This document shows, piece by piece, positions 25,271 through 32,331 of a stretch of DNA of 32,670 nucleotides. Origin of the DNA: Pseudomonadota bacterium. Its GTDB lineage: Bacteria; Pseudomonadota; Alphaproteobacteria; Rhizobiales; Hyphomicrobiaceae. Location: NCBI GenBank assembly GCA_023410905.1, contig JAEYPL010000199.1:1-32670 (forward strand). The letters are read 5' to 3'. Within the stretch, counting starts at the first letter, position 1. The number at the start of each line of letters is the position of its first letter. The position numbers were made by a program, and so were the translations under genes. The notes under the pieces were generated by a model. It was not told the origin of the DNA and ran no database searches. It saw nothing but the letters and a program-made list of their open reading frames with translations.

Positions 25271-26758
25271 ATGGCGAAGAGCAGTCCCGCAACCAGCGCT
25301 GCGCGCTACATCCTCATTGTCACGGCACTTCTGCTGCCGACGCTGTCGCTCGTGCCGCTCGGCGGGCTTTATCTCTGGGAAAAGGGCTATGTGCTCTGGT
25401 GGGCGCTCGCGGCGCTGAGCTGCGTCGGCGGTGTCGCCCTCATGCAGCGCCTGCTGATTGCCGGCGCCGTGCGCCGGCCGCCACCCGAGACCCAACCGAA
25501 GCAGGCCTCCGCCGACCCCTTGGAGACCCCTGTCGATCCCACGTGGAGCCCGCTCGAGCTCAAGGCCTGGGGCGACGTGAAAATGGTCGCCTCGCGCGTA
25601 GATCTCGAGCGCATGAATGATCTCGACGCCGTGGTAACGCTCGCGCGCAACACCATCGAGGTCGTGGCCGAGCGTCTTCACCCCACGCGCGAGGATGCCG
25701 TCTGGCAGTTCACGCTGCCGGAGGCGCTCGCGATCACGGAGCGGGTGAGCCGGCGTCTCGGTCGCATGATCGAGACGAACGTCCCCTTCGGCGACCGCAT
25801 GACGGTCTCGCAGTTCCTCAGCATCTATCAGTGGCGGGGAATGCTGGACGCTGCCGAGCGCGCCTATGACATCTGGCGCCTGGTGCGCCTCGTCAACCCG
25901 GCGACGGCCATCACCAACGAGGCGCGCGAACGTCTTTCGCGCGCGCTGTTTCAATGGGGACGCGAGCATGTCATGCGACGGCTCGTTGAGGCCTATGTCG
26001 AGGAAGTGGGCCGCGCGGCGATCGATCTTTATGGCGGCCGCCTGCGCATTGCGCGCCCATCGTCCGAGGGTGCAGGAAATGCACCGGAAAGCGTGAGCGA
26101 GGTGACGCGCGCGCCGATCACCGTGCTCGTCGTCGGCGCTACGGGCGAAGCGCGCGAGACCGTCGCCGCGCTTCTGCGCATGGTCGAGCAGGATGAGGCA
26201 CGTGCCATGCTCGAGAGCCTGGGGCGGAAGAGCCCGTCGCCATCGACCTGGGAGCTCGTTGGGCTCGAAGTGCGCCTTTCCGAGGTCGACGCCGTAGGCC
26301 CCAAGAACATCCGCCGGCTCATAGATGAAGTGACGGCCGCCGATCTCGTGGTTTGGGTGCTGCCGCAGGGCGGGGTGACTGAGCCCATGCGCATGGCACT
26401 TGCCGCGCTCGCCGATCACTTCAAGGCGACGCCGAGCCTCCTCGCGCCGGCAGTACTCCCCATCGAAATCAAGGGCGCTGCCGCCTCGTCGTCGGCGGAT
26501 GGTAATTCAGTCCTCTCGAGCGAGGGTATTGTCGTGATGCCCCCCGTCCAAATCGACCCGAAGTCGGCGAACCCCGAAACTGATGGTGCCCGTCTCGCCG
26601 AGTCGCTACGGCGCAACTACGCTCACGCGCGCCGTGTGAAGGCTGTGCGTTGGCTCGGCGAGAGGAAGGCACAGCGGGACTACGTTGGCGCCGGCCGCCA
26701 GGCCGCATCGGCTATTGGATCTGCAGTACGCTCGATCTTCTCGCGTCGAGGCACATAG
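25271..26758 (+). CDS. Membrane protein with degenerate GTPase-like domain
   Basis: A 495-residue protein. ATG 25271 begins MAKSSPATSAARY just before the first membrane helix; a GTG at 25229 would add 14 residues and neither has a strong binding site. Two N-terminal membrane helices (about 12-33 and 40-62) are followed by a helical region (about 90-275) with LPEALAITERVSRRLGRMI and FLSIYQWRGMLDAAERAYDIWRL split over two helices. A C-terminal domain resembling a small GTPase fold follows (about 280-480). In relatives I recall, the P-loop reads GxxNAGKSS; here the equivalent strand is VLVVGATGEARETVAALL, without the GK(S/T). The base-recognition NKxD is also not seen. It is probably a non-binding relative of the HSR1/YcjX-like membrane GTPases. 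Function unknown. Confidence 0.75.
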   Translation: MAKSSPATSAARYILIVTALLLPTLSLVPLGGLYLWEKGYVLWWALAALSCVGGVALMQRLLIAGAVRRPPPETQPKQASADPLETPVDPTWSPLELKAWGDVKMVASRVDLERMNDLDAVVTLARNTIEVVAERLHPTREDAVWQFTLPEALAITERVSRRLGRMIETNVPFGDRMTVSQFLSIYQWRGMLDAAERAYDIWRLVRLVNPATAITNEARERLSRALFQWGREHVMRRLVEAYVEEVGRAAIDLYGGRLRIARPSSEGAGNAPESVSEVTRAPITVLVVGATGEARETVAALLRMVEQDEARAMLESLGRKSPSPSTWELVGLEVRLSEVDAVGPKNIRRLIDEVTAADLVVWVLPQGGVTEPMRMALAALADHFKATPSLLAPAVLPIEIKGAAASSSADGNSVLSSEGIVVMPPVQIDPKSANPETDGARLAESLRRNYAHARRVKAVRWLGERKAQRDYVGAGRQAASAIGSAVRSIFSRRGT

Positions 26759-26839
26759 GCCCGACCACGCCGGCAGAGCCTATAGGTTTGCGCCTTTTGG
26801 ATGTGCTCTTTTGACGTACGCCGATTTGTTGCGCCGCCT

Positions 26840-26865
26840 GGAACTGGCGCCATGAGAGGCGCGTT
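26840..26865 (+). promoter_or_regulatory. EcfG-type promoter for the DUF883-like gene
   Basis: GGAAC (26840-26844), a 17-nt spacer and CGTT (26862-26865) fit the GSR consensus, 59 nt upstream of the ATG at 26925. Confidence 0.75.
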
Positions 26866-26924
26866 CTTTCCTTCGAATACACGGGACCGCAACTGTCGTC
26901 CCGTATGGCGGAGGAGTTCATCAA

Positions 26925-27242
26925 ATGCAGTCGGCGAAGACATATCCCCATAGTGAGGGTGGTAACGGCAAGCGCGCGGCAAGCGATATGGCCGAGCAGG
27001 TAGCAGACAAGGCGGCGGAGTACGCGGGCAAGGCCGGCGAGCAGTTCGACCGTGCCGTCGAGGGCGCCGATGCCACGATCCGCTCGGTTGCCGAGCAAGG
27101 GCGTGAGGCGGGCGAGCGCGTGCAGCAGGTTGCCGGCAACTTCAAGTCCGCGGTCGACAAATCCGTGAAGGATCAGCCCATGGCGACGCTCGCCGTCGTC
27201 GGTGCGCTGGGCTTCGTTCTCGGCGCGCTCTGGAAGTCGTAA
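26925..27242 (+). CDS. DUF883-like (ElaB/YqjD-type) membrane-anchored protein
   Basis: A 105-residue protein with a hydrophilic, Ala/Glu/Lys-rich helical body (about residues 20-80, with repeated AxxxAxxAxE patterns typical of amphipathic or coiled-coil helices) and a C-terminal tail anchor DQPMATLAVVGALGFVLGALW. This layout and the DQPxxxLxxxxxxGFxxG tail match the DUF883/YqjD group, inner-membrane tail-anchored proteins, some of which bind ribosomes in stationary phase. ATG 26925 follows GGAGGAG at a suitable distance. The next gene starts 31 nt later on the same strand, so both are likely expressed from the EcfG-type promoter at 26840. Confidence 0.88.
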   Translation: MQSAKTYPHSEGGNGKRAASDMAEQVADKAAEYAGKAGEQFDRAVEGADATIRSVAEQGREAGERVQQVAGNFKSAVDKSVKDQPMATLAVVGALGFVLGALWKS

Positions 27243-27273
27243 GACGCGGGCTTGAGGCGCAGAGGGGATCGTC

Positions 27274-27768
27274 ATGTTCGCGATGCTGTTCAAGCGTGCT
27301 CAAGCGACCGTCGATCGAGCGATCGACGGTCTCGTCAACCGTGCGATCGTGGCTGTCCCATTTCTGGTTGCCGCTGGTTTTGGTACGGCCGCACTTTCTC
27401 TCCGGCTCAATCGCGAGTTTGGGCCGGAGACGGGTTCGCTCATCCTAGCCGGCGGTTTCGCATTTCTCGGCCTGCTGGCAGCGCTGGTCATGCGCGGGCG
27501 TCACGAAGTCCCAGCGGAGGGCGAGGAGGCAGCCGAGCCAGCGCCGGGGCCGGGTGCAGCGGCTGCGGATGCAGCCGAAGCCCCCGATCTGGCAGGTGCG
27601 GACCGTGAGCTTATGATGGCGGCGCTCACCTCCGCGGCGCCGATCGCTATCCCGGCGATTGTGCGAACCATCGGGCGAAATTTGCCGCTGGTCGCTGCCG
27701 TCGCTGCGGCGGCGTTCATCATCTCTCGCGACCAGTCGGCAAGCACCGCGCTCGAGCCCGGTGAATAA
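27274..27768 (+). CDS. Small membrane protein, hypothetical
   Basis: A 164-residue protein that I do not recognise by family. Membrane helices are expected at about residues 24-43 (AIVAVPFLVAAGFGTAALSL), 54-73 (GSLILAGGFAFLGLLAALVM) and 137-151 (LPLVAAVAAAAFIIS). Between the second and third lies an acidic Ala/Pro/Glu-rich linker (about 78-110) that is probably disordered. ATG 27274 has AGGGG about 8 nt upstream. The topology resembles the phage-holin-like/DUF1469 group that often accompanies YqjD-type genes, as in the E. coli yqjDEK cluster, but the match is only in layout. It is transcribed with the DUF883-like gene. Confidence 0.8.
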   Translation: MFAMLFKRAQATVDRAIDGLVNRAIVAVPFLVAAGFGTAALSLRLNREFGPETGSLILAGGFAFLGLLAALVMRGRHEVPAEGEEAAEPAPGPGAAAADAAEAPDLAGADRELMMAALTSAAPIAIPAIVRTIGRNLPLVAAVAAAAFIISRDQSASTALEPGE

Positions 27769-27842
27769 TTCTGAGTTGAATGGTTCTGGAAAGTCTCGCT
27801 AACCATTTGTGAAGGTTGTTTTTTAGCCCGGTGCTTAATTCT
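27755..27842 (+). repeat. Imperfect 18-bp direct repeat around the stop of the small membrane protein gene
   Basis: AGCCCGGTGAATAATTCT (27755-27772) and AGCCCGGTGCTTAATTCT (27825-27842) differ at two positions and start 70 nt apart. The first covers the last codons and stop of the gene at 27274; the second lies just before the nepR promoter. Confidence 0.6.
27779..27824 (+). terminator. Possible weak terminator upstream of nepR
   Basis: AATGGTT (27779-27785) can pair with AACCATT (27801-27807), and a run of six T follows at 27819-27824. The stem is short and the distance to the T-run is long, so this is only tentative. Confidence 0.3.
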
Positions 27843-27852
27843 CCGCCAATCG

Positions 27853-27877
27853 GGAACCCAACGGCGCCTCGCGTGTT
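27853..27877 (+). promoter_or_regulatory. EcfG-type promoter for nepR-ecfG
   Basis: GGAAC (27853-27857), a 16-nt spacer and TGTT (27874-27877) match the GSR signature except for T in place of the weakly conserved first C of the -10 element. It is about 100 nt upstream of nepR, consistent with autoregulation. Confidence 0.75.
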
Positions 27878-27977
27878 ATGCAATGCGTCAGCAGCACTCG
27901 CGTGCTGTAAGTGCTTGCGCGAGTCGTGTGGGGCTCCGGCTCCGACCTCTCAATCATGACGGGGTATGGGGGGAACA

Positions 27978-28226
27978 ATGGCAGACGATCAGAAGCAGAG
28001 TGACAAGGAAATGCGGCAAGAGGCCAGGGTTGTGAACATGTTGTCGGCCGAGGCCGCGCCGGAGACGGGATTGCCGGAAGAAGCACGTGGGCTCATCGGG
28101 CATCAGTTGCGCGAGGAGTACAGGCGCGTGCTCGCCGAACCCCTTCCCGACAAGTTCTCGAAGCTCCTCGACGAGTTGGCGAAGTCGGAGCGGCAGTCCG
28201 CGGAAAAGCCGGAGAACAAGGAATGA
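27978..28226 (+). CDS. nepR: NepR-type anti-sigma factor of the general stress response
   Basis: An 82-residue protein with the NepR core: LIGHQLREEYRRVLAEPLPD followed by KFSKLLDELAKSE, i.e. the two helices that clamp the sigma factor. The N-terminus (about 1-35) is polar and variable, as usual. ATG 27978 follows GGGGGGAA closely; an in-frame ATG at 27966 would add four residues. NepR binds and holds EcfG inactive in the cytosol until phosphorylated PhyR takes NepR away. The stop overlaps the ecfG start (ATGA at 28223-28226), so anti-sigma and sigma are made together. An EcfG-type promoter upstream gives positive autoregulation. Confidence 0.95.
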   Translation: MADDQKQSDKEMRQEARVVNMLSAEAAPETGLPEEARGLIGHQLREEYRRVLAEPLPDKFSKLLDELAKSERQSAEKPENKE

Positions 28227-28774
28227 CAGCAGGCAGCACGGGGGACCTGCAGAGCCAGTTGGCAGCGCTCGTTCCGAACCTGCGCGCCTTTGCCCGATCG
28301 CTTTGCGGCGCGGCCGATCAGGCTGACGACCTTGTCCAGGAAACGCTGGTCAAGGCGTGGAAGAGCCGCGCGAGCTTCGATCCCGGCTCCAATCTGAAAG
28401 CGTGGCTCTTCACCATTCTGCGGAATACGTACCTGTCGGAGCTGCGCAAGCGGAAGTACGAGGTGCAGGACCACGACGGTGAGCTCGCGCAGCAATTGAG
28501 TGTCAAGGATAGTCAGACCGGACATATGGATCTCGTGGACTTCACGAAGGCGTTCGCGGTTCTGTCGCCGGAGCAGCGCGAAGCTCTCATTCTGATCGGT
28601 GCGGAAGGCTTCTCGTACGACGAAGCGGCCCTCATGTGCGGTTGTGCCGTTGGCACAATGAAGAGCCGGGTCAATCGCGCGCGTGGTAAGCTCGCCGAGC
28701 TCATGGGCGTCGAAGGCGCCGAGGATTTCGGCAGTGATCAGGCTCCCCGCGCGCGCGGCATTGCCGTCGGGTAG
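28223..28774 (+). CDS. ecfG: EcfG family RNA polymerase sigma factor
   Basis: A 183-residue ECF sigma factor of the EcfG (ECF15) group, the master of the alphaproteobacterial general stress response. Region 2 shows LRAFARSLCGAADQADDLVQ with the ETLVKAW that follows, then the ILRNTYLSELRKRKYEV end. Region 4 shows LSPEQREALILIGAEGFSYD and a helix-turn-helix with CAVGTMKSRVNRARGKL. It is translationally coupled to nepR (4-nt overlap). Its own recognition signature GGAAC-N16/17-CGTT or a close variant is found before eight genes in this window, including nepR-ecfG itself and phyR. Confidence 0.97.
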   Translation: MTAGSTGDLQSQLAALVPNLRAFARSLCGAADQADDLVQETLVKAWKSRASFDPGSNLKAWLFTILRNTYLSELRKRKYEVQDHDGELAQQLSVKDSQTGHMDLVDFTKAFAVLSPEQREALILIGAEGFSYDEAALMCGCAVGTMKSRVNRARGKLAELMGVEGAEDFGSDQAPRARGIAVG

Positions 28775-28855
28775 GCTGCTTGCCTGGCGTCGCCGGCCGG
28801 AAAAATATCGACCTTTCAACATCATGGCCTCGGCCGGAAAATGCGGGTAGGTGAT

Positions 28856-28880
28856 GGAACGATTTTCGGGCCGATGCGTT
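28856..28880 (+). promoter_or_regulatory. EcfG-type promoter for phyR
   Basis: GGAAC (28856-28860), a 16-nt spacer and CGTT (28877-28880) match the GSR consensus exactly, about 100 nt upstream of the phyR start. The 204-nt gap between ecfG and phyR has no other gene. Confidence 0.82.
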
Positions 28881-28978
28881 GTTTGTTGTAATGACCGTAG
28901 TGGATCACATGAGACGCTGCCGGTCTCCTCAGTTTCTCCAGAAGATCCCAAGCCTCAACACAGGGGGAGTGGCCGCAG

Positions 28979-29794
28979 ATGACAATTTCTGTTGCCGACC
29001 AGATTGCGCCGCAACTTCCGTATCTCCGACGCTTTGCCCGTGCCTTGACGGGCTCGCAGGATCGGGGTGACGCATATGTGGTCGCGACGCTCGAAACCTT
29101 GGTCGCCGACCAGCGTACTTTCCGCCGCGATCTCCTGCCTCGTGCGGCGCTCTACCATACGTTCGTGAAGGTATGGGGCGCGCTTCCCATCAATCAGGTT
29201 CCCGAGCCCGTAGAGGCGGCCCCCGGTGGCGTTGTCGAGCGTCGCATCGAGACACTGACGCCGTTACCGCGTCAGGCATTCCTCCTTGCCGCACTCGAGG
29301 AATTTCCGACCAGCGAAATCGCCGAGATCCTCGGGACGACCGAGGACGAGGTTCGCCGCCTTGTAGACGTCGCCGGCTCCGAGATCGCCGAGCAGATCAC
29401 CGCCGAGGTGCTCATCATCGAGGATGAGCCGCTGATCGCGCTCGACATCGAGGGCATTGTCGGCGACCTCGGCCATAACGTCGTTGGCATCGCGACGACG
29501 CGCAAGGAAGCGGGCGATCTAGCGCGCAAAGCGAAGCCCGGTCTCGTGCTCGCGGATATCCAGCTCGCGGACGGCAGCTCCGGTATTGATGCCGTGAACG
29601 ATATTCTCGAGGGTGCCGACATGCCGGTCATCTTCATCACGGCCTATCCCGAGCGCTTGCTGACGGGCGAGCGTGCCGAGCCGACCTTCCTGATCACGAA
29701 GCCGTTCAAGCCGGAAATGGTAAAGGCCGTCATCAGTCAGGCCCTGTTTTTCGACGTGCGCGCCGGCGGCCGCCCGCGAGGAGCTGCAGCGTGA
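28979..29794 (+). CDS. phyR: PhyR-type response regulator (anti-anti-sigma factor)
   Basis: A 271-residue protein with the diagnostic PhyR layout: an N-terminal sigma-factor-like part (about 1-135; QIAPQLPYLRRFARALTGSQ, LTPLPRQAFLLAALEEFPTSEIAEIL) and a C-terminal receiver domain (about 143-260). In the receiver the acidic pair is Glu148/Asp149 (IIEDEP), the phosphoacceptor Asp193 (VLADIQL), the switch Thr/Ser region FITAYPERLL and the conserved Lys in TKPF (Lys241). When phosphorylated, PhyR uses its sigma-like half to bind NepR and free EcfG. ATG 28979 has GGGGAG 9 nt upstream. It lies in the same direction behind nepR-ecfG with its own EcfG-type promoter, rather than divergent as is common. 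Confidence 0.97.
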   Translation: MTISVADQIAPQLPYLRRFARALTGSQDRGDAYVVATLETLVADQRTFRRDLLPRAALYHTFVKVWGALPINQVPEPVEAAPGGVVERRIETLTPLPRQAFLLAALEEFPTSEIAEILGTTEDEVRRLVDVAGSEIAEQITAEVLIIEDEPLIALDIEGIVGDLGHNVVGIATTRKEAGDLARKAKPGLVLADIQLADGSSGIDAVNDILEGADMPVIFITAYPERLLTGERAEPTFLITKPFKPEMVKAVISQALFFDVRAGGRPRGAAA

Positions 29795-30035
29795 GGTGTT
29801 CCGAGCATCCAACCCGGTGAGCTGATCTCATCGAAAGAGTGCAAATAAGACCCGTGGATATCTTCGAGGAACTTCCACTTGGCACGATAGACTGCGGTGA
29901 GTTGGAGCCACCCGCAGTAGCTGTGGCAGTCAAGCGGGGGGCAGGAGCGAACATGGCCCTGGGCGGGTGCGCGCGCGCAGCGACGTGCCGACGCCTGAAG
30001 TGCACGAAGTATTCGATCGGGGTTCGGTGCTGGCC

Positions 30036-31907
30036 ATGACAACGTCGAAAAACCCGGGCAGGCACGATGCACCTGACGCCAATGAGGGCGACACACGGGG
30101 CAGTCAGTCAACTGGCGCCCGCTCCCTTATCGCTAGGCTTCCCGAAATTCCTATGGGGCTCGCATCATCGCTTCTGGAGGCAAGCCCGGATTGCGTAAAG
30201 CTCGTCGATAGTCAGGGGATTATCTATTACGTCAATCCCGCTGGTTGCGGCCTTCTGGAGCTTGAGTCAGGAGATGCCCTCCTCGGCCAGCGCTGGCCCG
30301 ATCTCTGGCCTGAAGCCGCGCGTCCGACCGTGCAGAAGGCTATCGTCGATGCCCTGCGCGGCGAGGTCGTGCGTTTCAGCGAGGCCTGCCCGACGGCTAA
30401 AGGCACATCGAAGTGGTGGGATGTCATCGTAAATCCCGTCCGCGGCGCCGGCGGCAAAGTCGAGCATCTTCTTTGCGTTTCGCGCGATGTCACCGCGCAG
30501 AAGATGGCCGAAGTCTCGCTCAAGTCCAGTGAGCAGCGCTTCCGCGCGCTCGCCGACAATATGGCCCAGTTCGCCTGGATGGCTTACCCGTCGGGTTACG
30601 TGTTCTGGCATAACCAGCGCTGGTTCGATTACACCGGATTGGATCCCGTGGAGTCGGCGGGCGAGGGTTGGCACGAGGTCATTCACGCCGACTTCTCTGA
30701 GCGGGTCGTCCGGCAGCTGAAGCGCGCCTTCGAGAGCGGCGAGACATGGGAGGATACCTTCCCCATGCGCGGCGCCGACGGCACGTACCGCTGGTTTCTG
30801 TCGCGCGCGATGCCGTTGCGCGACGATCAGGGGCGCGTCGTTCTCTGGTGCGGCACGGATACCGACATCACCGACCAGCGGCGCTTGAGCGAGCGCTTGC
30901 TCAAGCATCAGCGCGTCATCGAATTGTCCCACGAAGCCATGCTCGTCTGGGAGCTCGGCGAGGGCATCATTCTTTTCAATCGCGGGTGCGAGGAACTCTA
31001 TGGCTACGGCAAGGCCGATGCGCTGGGGACCATACCCGCCGAGCTGCTGAAGACACGCTACCCGATGAAGCTCGAGGCCATGCTCGAGCACCTTGACGAA
31101 AAGGGCAAGTGGAGCGGCGAGCTGCTGCAGGCCTCGAAGGATGGCGCCGAGATCTGGGTGGACAGTCGGCTTGAGCTGATCCGCACGGGTGGTCGCAGTC
31201 TCGTCGTCGAGACGAACCGCGACATCACGGAGCGGCGCAAGTCCGATGATGTCCGCAATCTCCTGGTGGGCGAGCTCAATCATCGCGTGAAGAACACGCT
31301 CGCGATCGTTCAGGCGATCGTGGCGCAGACGGCGCGCACATCTTCGACGATCGCGCAGTTCGTTGCCGGCCTCAATGGCCGTATCCAGTCCATGTCGAGC
31401 GCGCATCACATGCTGACGGAGGCCCACTGGTCGGGCGCCTCGCTGCGCGAGATCGCGACGTCCCAGATCGAGGTCAGTGCCGGCGAGACCAGCAACGTCG
31501 AGATCCTCGGCGACGACGTGTTCGTGCCCCCTCAGACGGCGCTCCAGCTCACGCTCATGCTGCACGAGCTTGCGACCAACGCCGTCAAGCACGGTTCGCT
31601 TTCACGACCCGAAGGCCGTGTCACTGTCTCGTGGACGACAGCCGTGCGCGATACGCCAAGCATCATCCTGCTGTGGACCGAGCGCGGCGGTCCGCCTGTG
31701 ACGCCCCCCGCGGCCCGCGGGTTCGGTACCCTCCTGCTTGAGCGGTCCGGCAAGCTGCCGCATCTTCAGGCGAGCCTGGAGTTCGACCCGAAGGGCGTCG
31801 TCTGCCGGATCGAGGCCAAGCTCGGCGCGGCTGGAGAGGGCGAGCAGGCCTACTTCAATCCGCGCCGGCATCAGGTGCAGGGCGCCTCCGGCACTGCCGT
31901 CTCCTGA
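30036..31907 (+). CDS. PAS-domain HWE-type sensor histidine kinase
   Basis: A 623-residue soluble kinase without membrane segments. ATG 30036 is chosen as the first ATG; a GTG at 29967 would add 23 residues, and no strong binding site decides. Three PAS domains are visible: about 45-155 (LLEASPDCVKLVDSQGIIYY), about 170-290 (FRALADNMAQFAWMAYPSGY, with a PAC end TYRWFLSRAMPL and TDTDITDQRR) and about 295-400. The phosphoacceptor helix is ELNHRVKNTLAIVQAIVAQT (His416), the N box HELATNAVKHGSLS has the HWE His, and WTERGGPPV gives the W-x-E. It directly follows phyR on the same strand (241-nt gap without a supported gene), so it is the best candidate in the window for the PhyR kinase. The PAS ligand is unknown. 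Confidence 0.93.
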   Translation: MTTSKNPGRHDAPDANEGDTRGSQSTGARSLIARLPEIPMGLASSLLEASPDCVKLVDSQGIIYYVNPAGCGLLELESGDALLGQRWPDLWPEAARPTVQKAIVDALRGEVVRFSEACPTAKGTSKWWDVIVNPVRGAGGKVEHLLCVSRDVTAQKMAEVSLKSSEQRFRALADNMAQFAWMAYPSGYVFWHNQRWFDYTGLDPVESAGEGWHEVIHADFSERVVRQLKRAFESGETWEDTFPMRGADGTYRWFLSRAMPLRDDQGRVVLWCGTDTDITDQRRLSERLLKHQRVIELSHEAMLVWELGEGIILFNRGCEELYGYGKADALGTIPAELLKTRYPMKLEAMLEHLDEKGKWSGELLQASKDGAEIWVDSRLELIRTGGRSLVVETNRDITERRKSDDVRNLLVGELNHRVKNTLAIVQAIVAQTARTSSTIAQFVAGLNGRIQSMSSAHHMLTEAHWSGASLREIATSQIEVSAGETSNVEILGDDVFVPPQTALQLTLMLHELATNAVKHGSLSRPEGRVTVSWTTAVRDTPSIILLWTERGGPPVTPPAARGFGTLLLERSGKLPHLQASLEFDPKGVVCRIEAKLGAAGEGEQAYFNPRRHQVQGASGTAVS

Positions 31908-31918
31908 CACACTCTGAC

Positions 31919-31944
31919 GGAACCCAAATTCCAGCCCGCGCGTT
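31919..31944 (+). promoter_or_regulatory. EcfG-type promoter for the small gene at 32045
   Basis: GGAAC (31919-31923), a 17-nt spacer and CGTT (31941-31944) fit the GSR consensus, about 100 nt upstream of the start codon at 32045 and just behind the kinase stop. Confidence 0.75.
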
Positions 31945-32044
31945 CATTTTGCGCAATGCAGGGGCTGCGTCTGCGATGGGGGGCGGCGATACGGCTTGTC
32001 CATCGCACGAGCCTCGTTCACGCACAAATGAACGGAGAACGACA

Positions 32045-32326
32045 ATGTCAGAGATCATGCGCATCGAACCTGAGAAGGCGCGCCAGGACCCTGAAGCCGT
32101 CTTCGATCGCCCGTCGGATATCGAGAAGGAAGTAGGTCTGACACGTGGTCAGAAGATCGCGACACTGAAGCGCTGGGAAGCCGACGTCGTACGTCGCCTC
32201 GACTCGACCGACGAAGGCATGCCGTCGAACGGTGAGAATTCCGACGATGCGGTCCTGCTGAAAGAGATCAAGATGGTGATCGACGCCATCCAGACCGGTG
32301 AGGAAGCACCGTCGAAGACGCACTGA
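32045..32326 (+). CDS. Small conserved protein, probable general stress gene
   Basis: A 93-residue charged, soluble protein with ATG 32045 and GGAGA 7 nt upstream; open frame before it shows no family features. The core reads PEAVFDRPSDIEKEVGLTRG and then QKIATLKRWEADVVRRLDST. The LTxxQKIxxLxRWExD pattern is one I recall from a family of short alphaproteobacterial proteins often found near stress regulators, still without a known function. The C-terminal part VLLKEIKMVIDAI is a second helix and also fits. An EcfG-type promoter directly upstream supports membership in the GSR regulon. It is the last forward gene of the island and converges with the racemase gene. Confidence 0.85.
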   Translation: MSEIMRIEPEKARQDPEAVFDRPSDIEKEVGLTRGQKIATLKRWEADVVRRLDSTDEGMPSNGENSDDAVLLKEIKMVIDAIQTGEEAPSKTH

Positions 32327-32331
32327 CCCGG

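Noticed and set aside
29880..29895. Sigma-54-like promoter TTGGCACG...CTGC before the PAS/HWE kinase
   Set aside because: The distance between the GG and GC elements is one base longer than the strict sigma-54 spacing, and the -12 element is CTGC rather than TTGC.
29839..30039. Short plus-strand open frame (66 codons) between phyR and the kinase gene
   Set aside because: GTG start, no ribosome binding site, overlaps the kinase start region and shows no protein-like hydrophobic or domain pattern.
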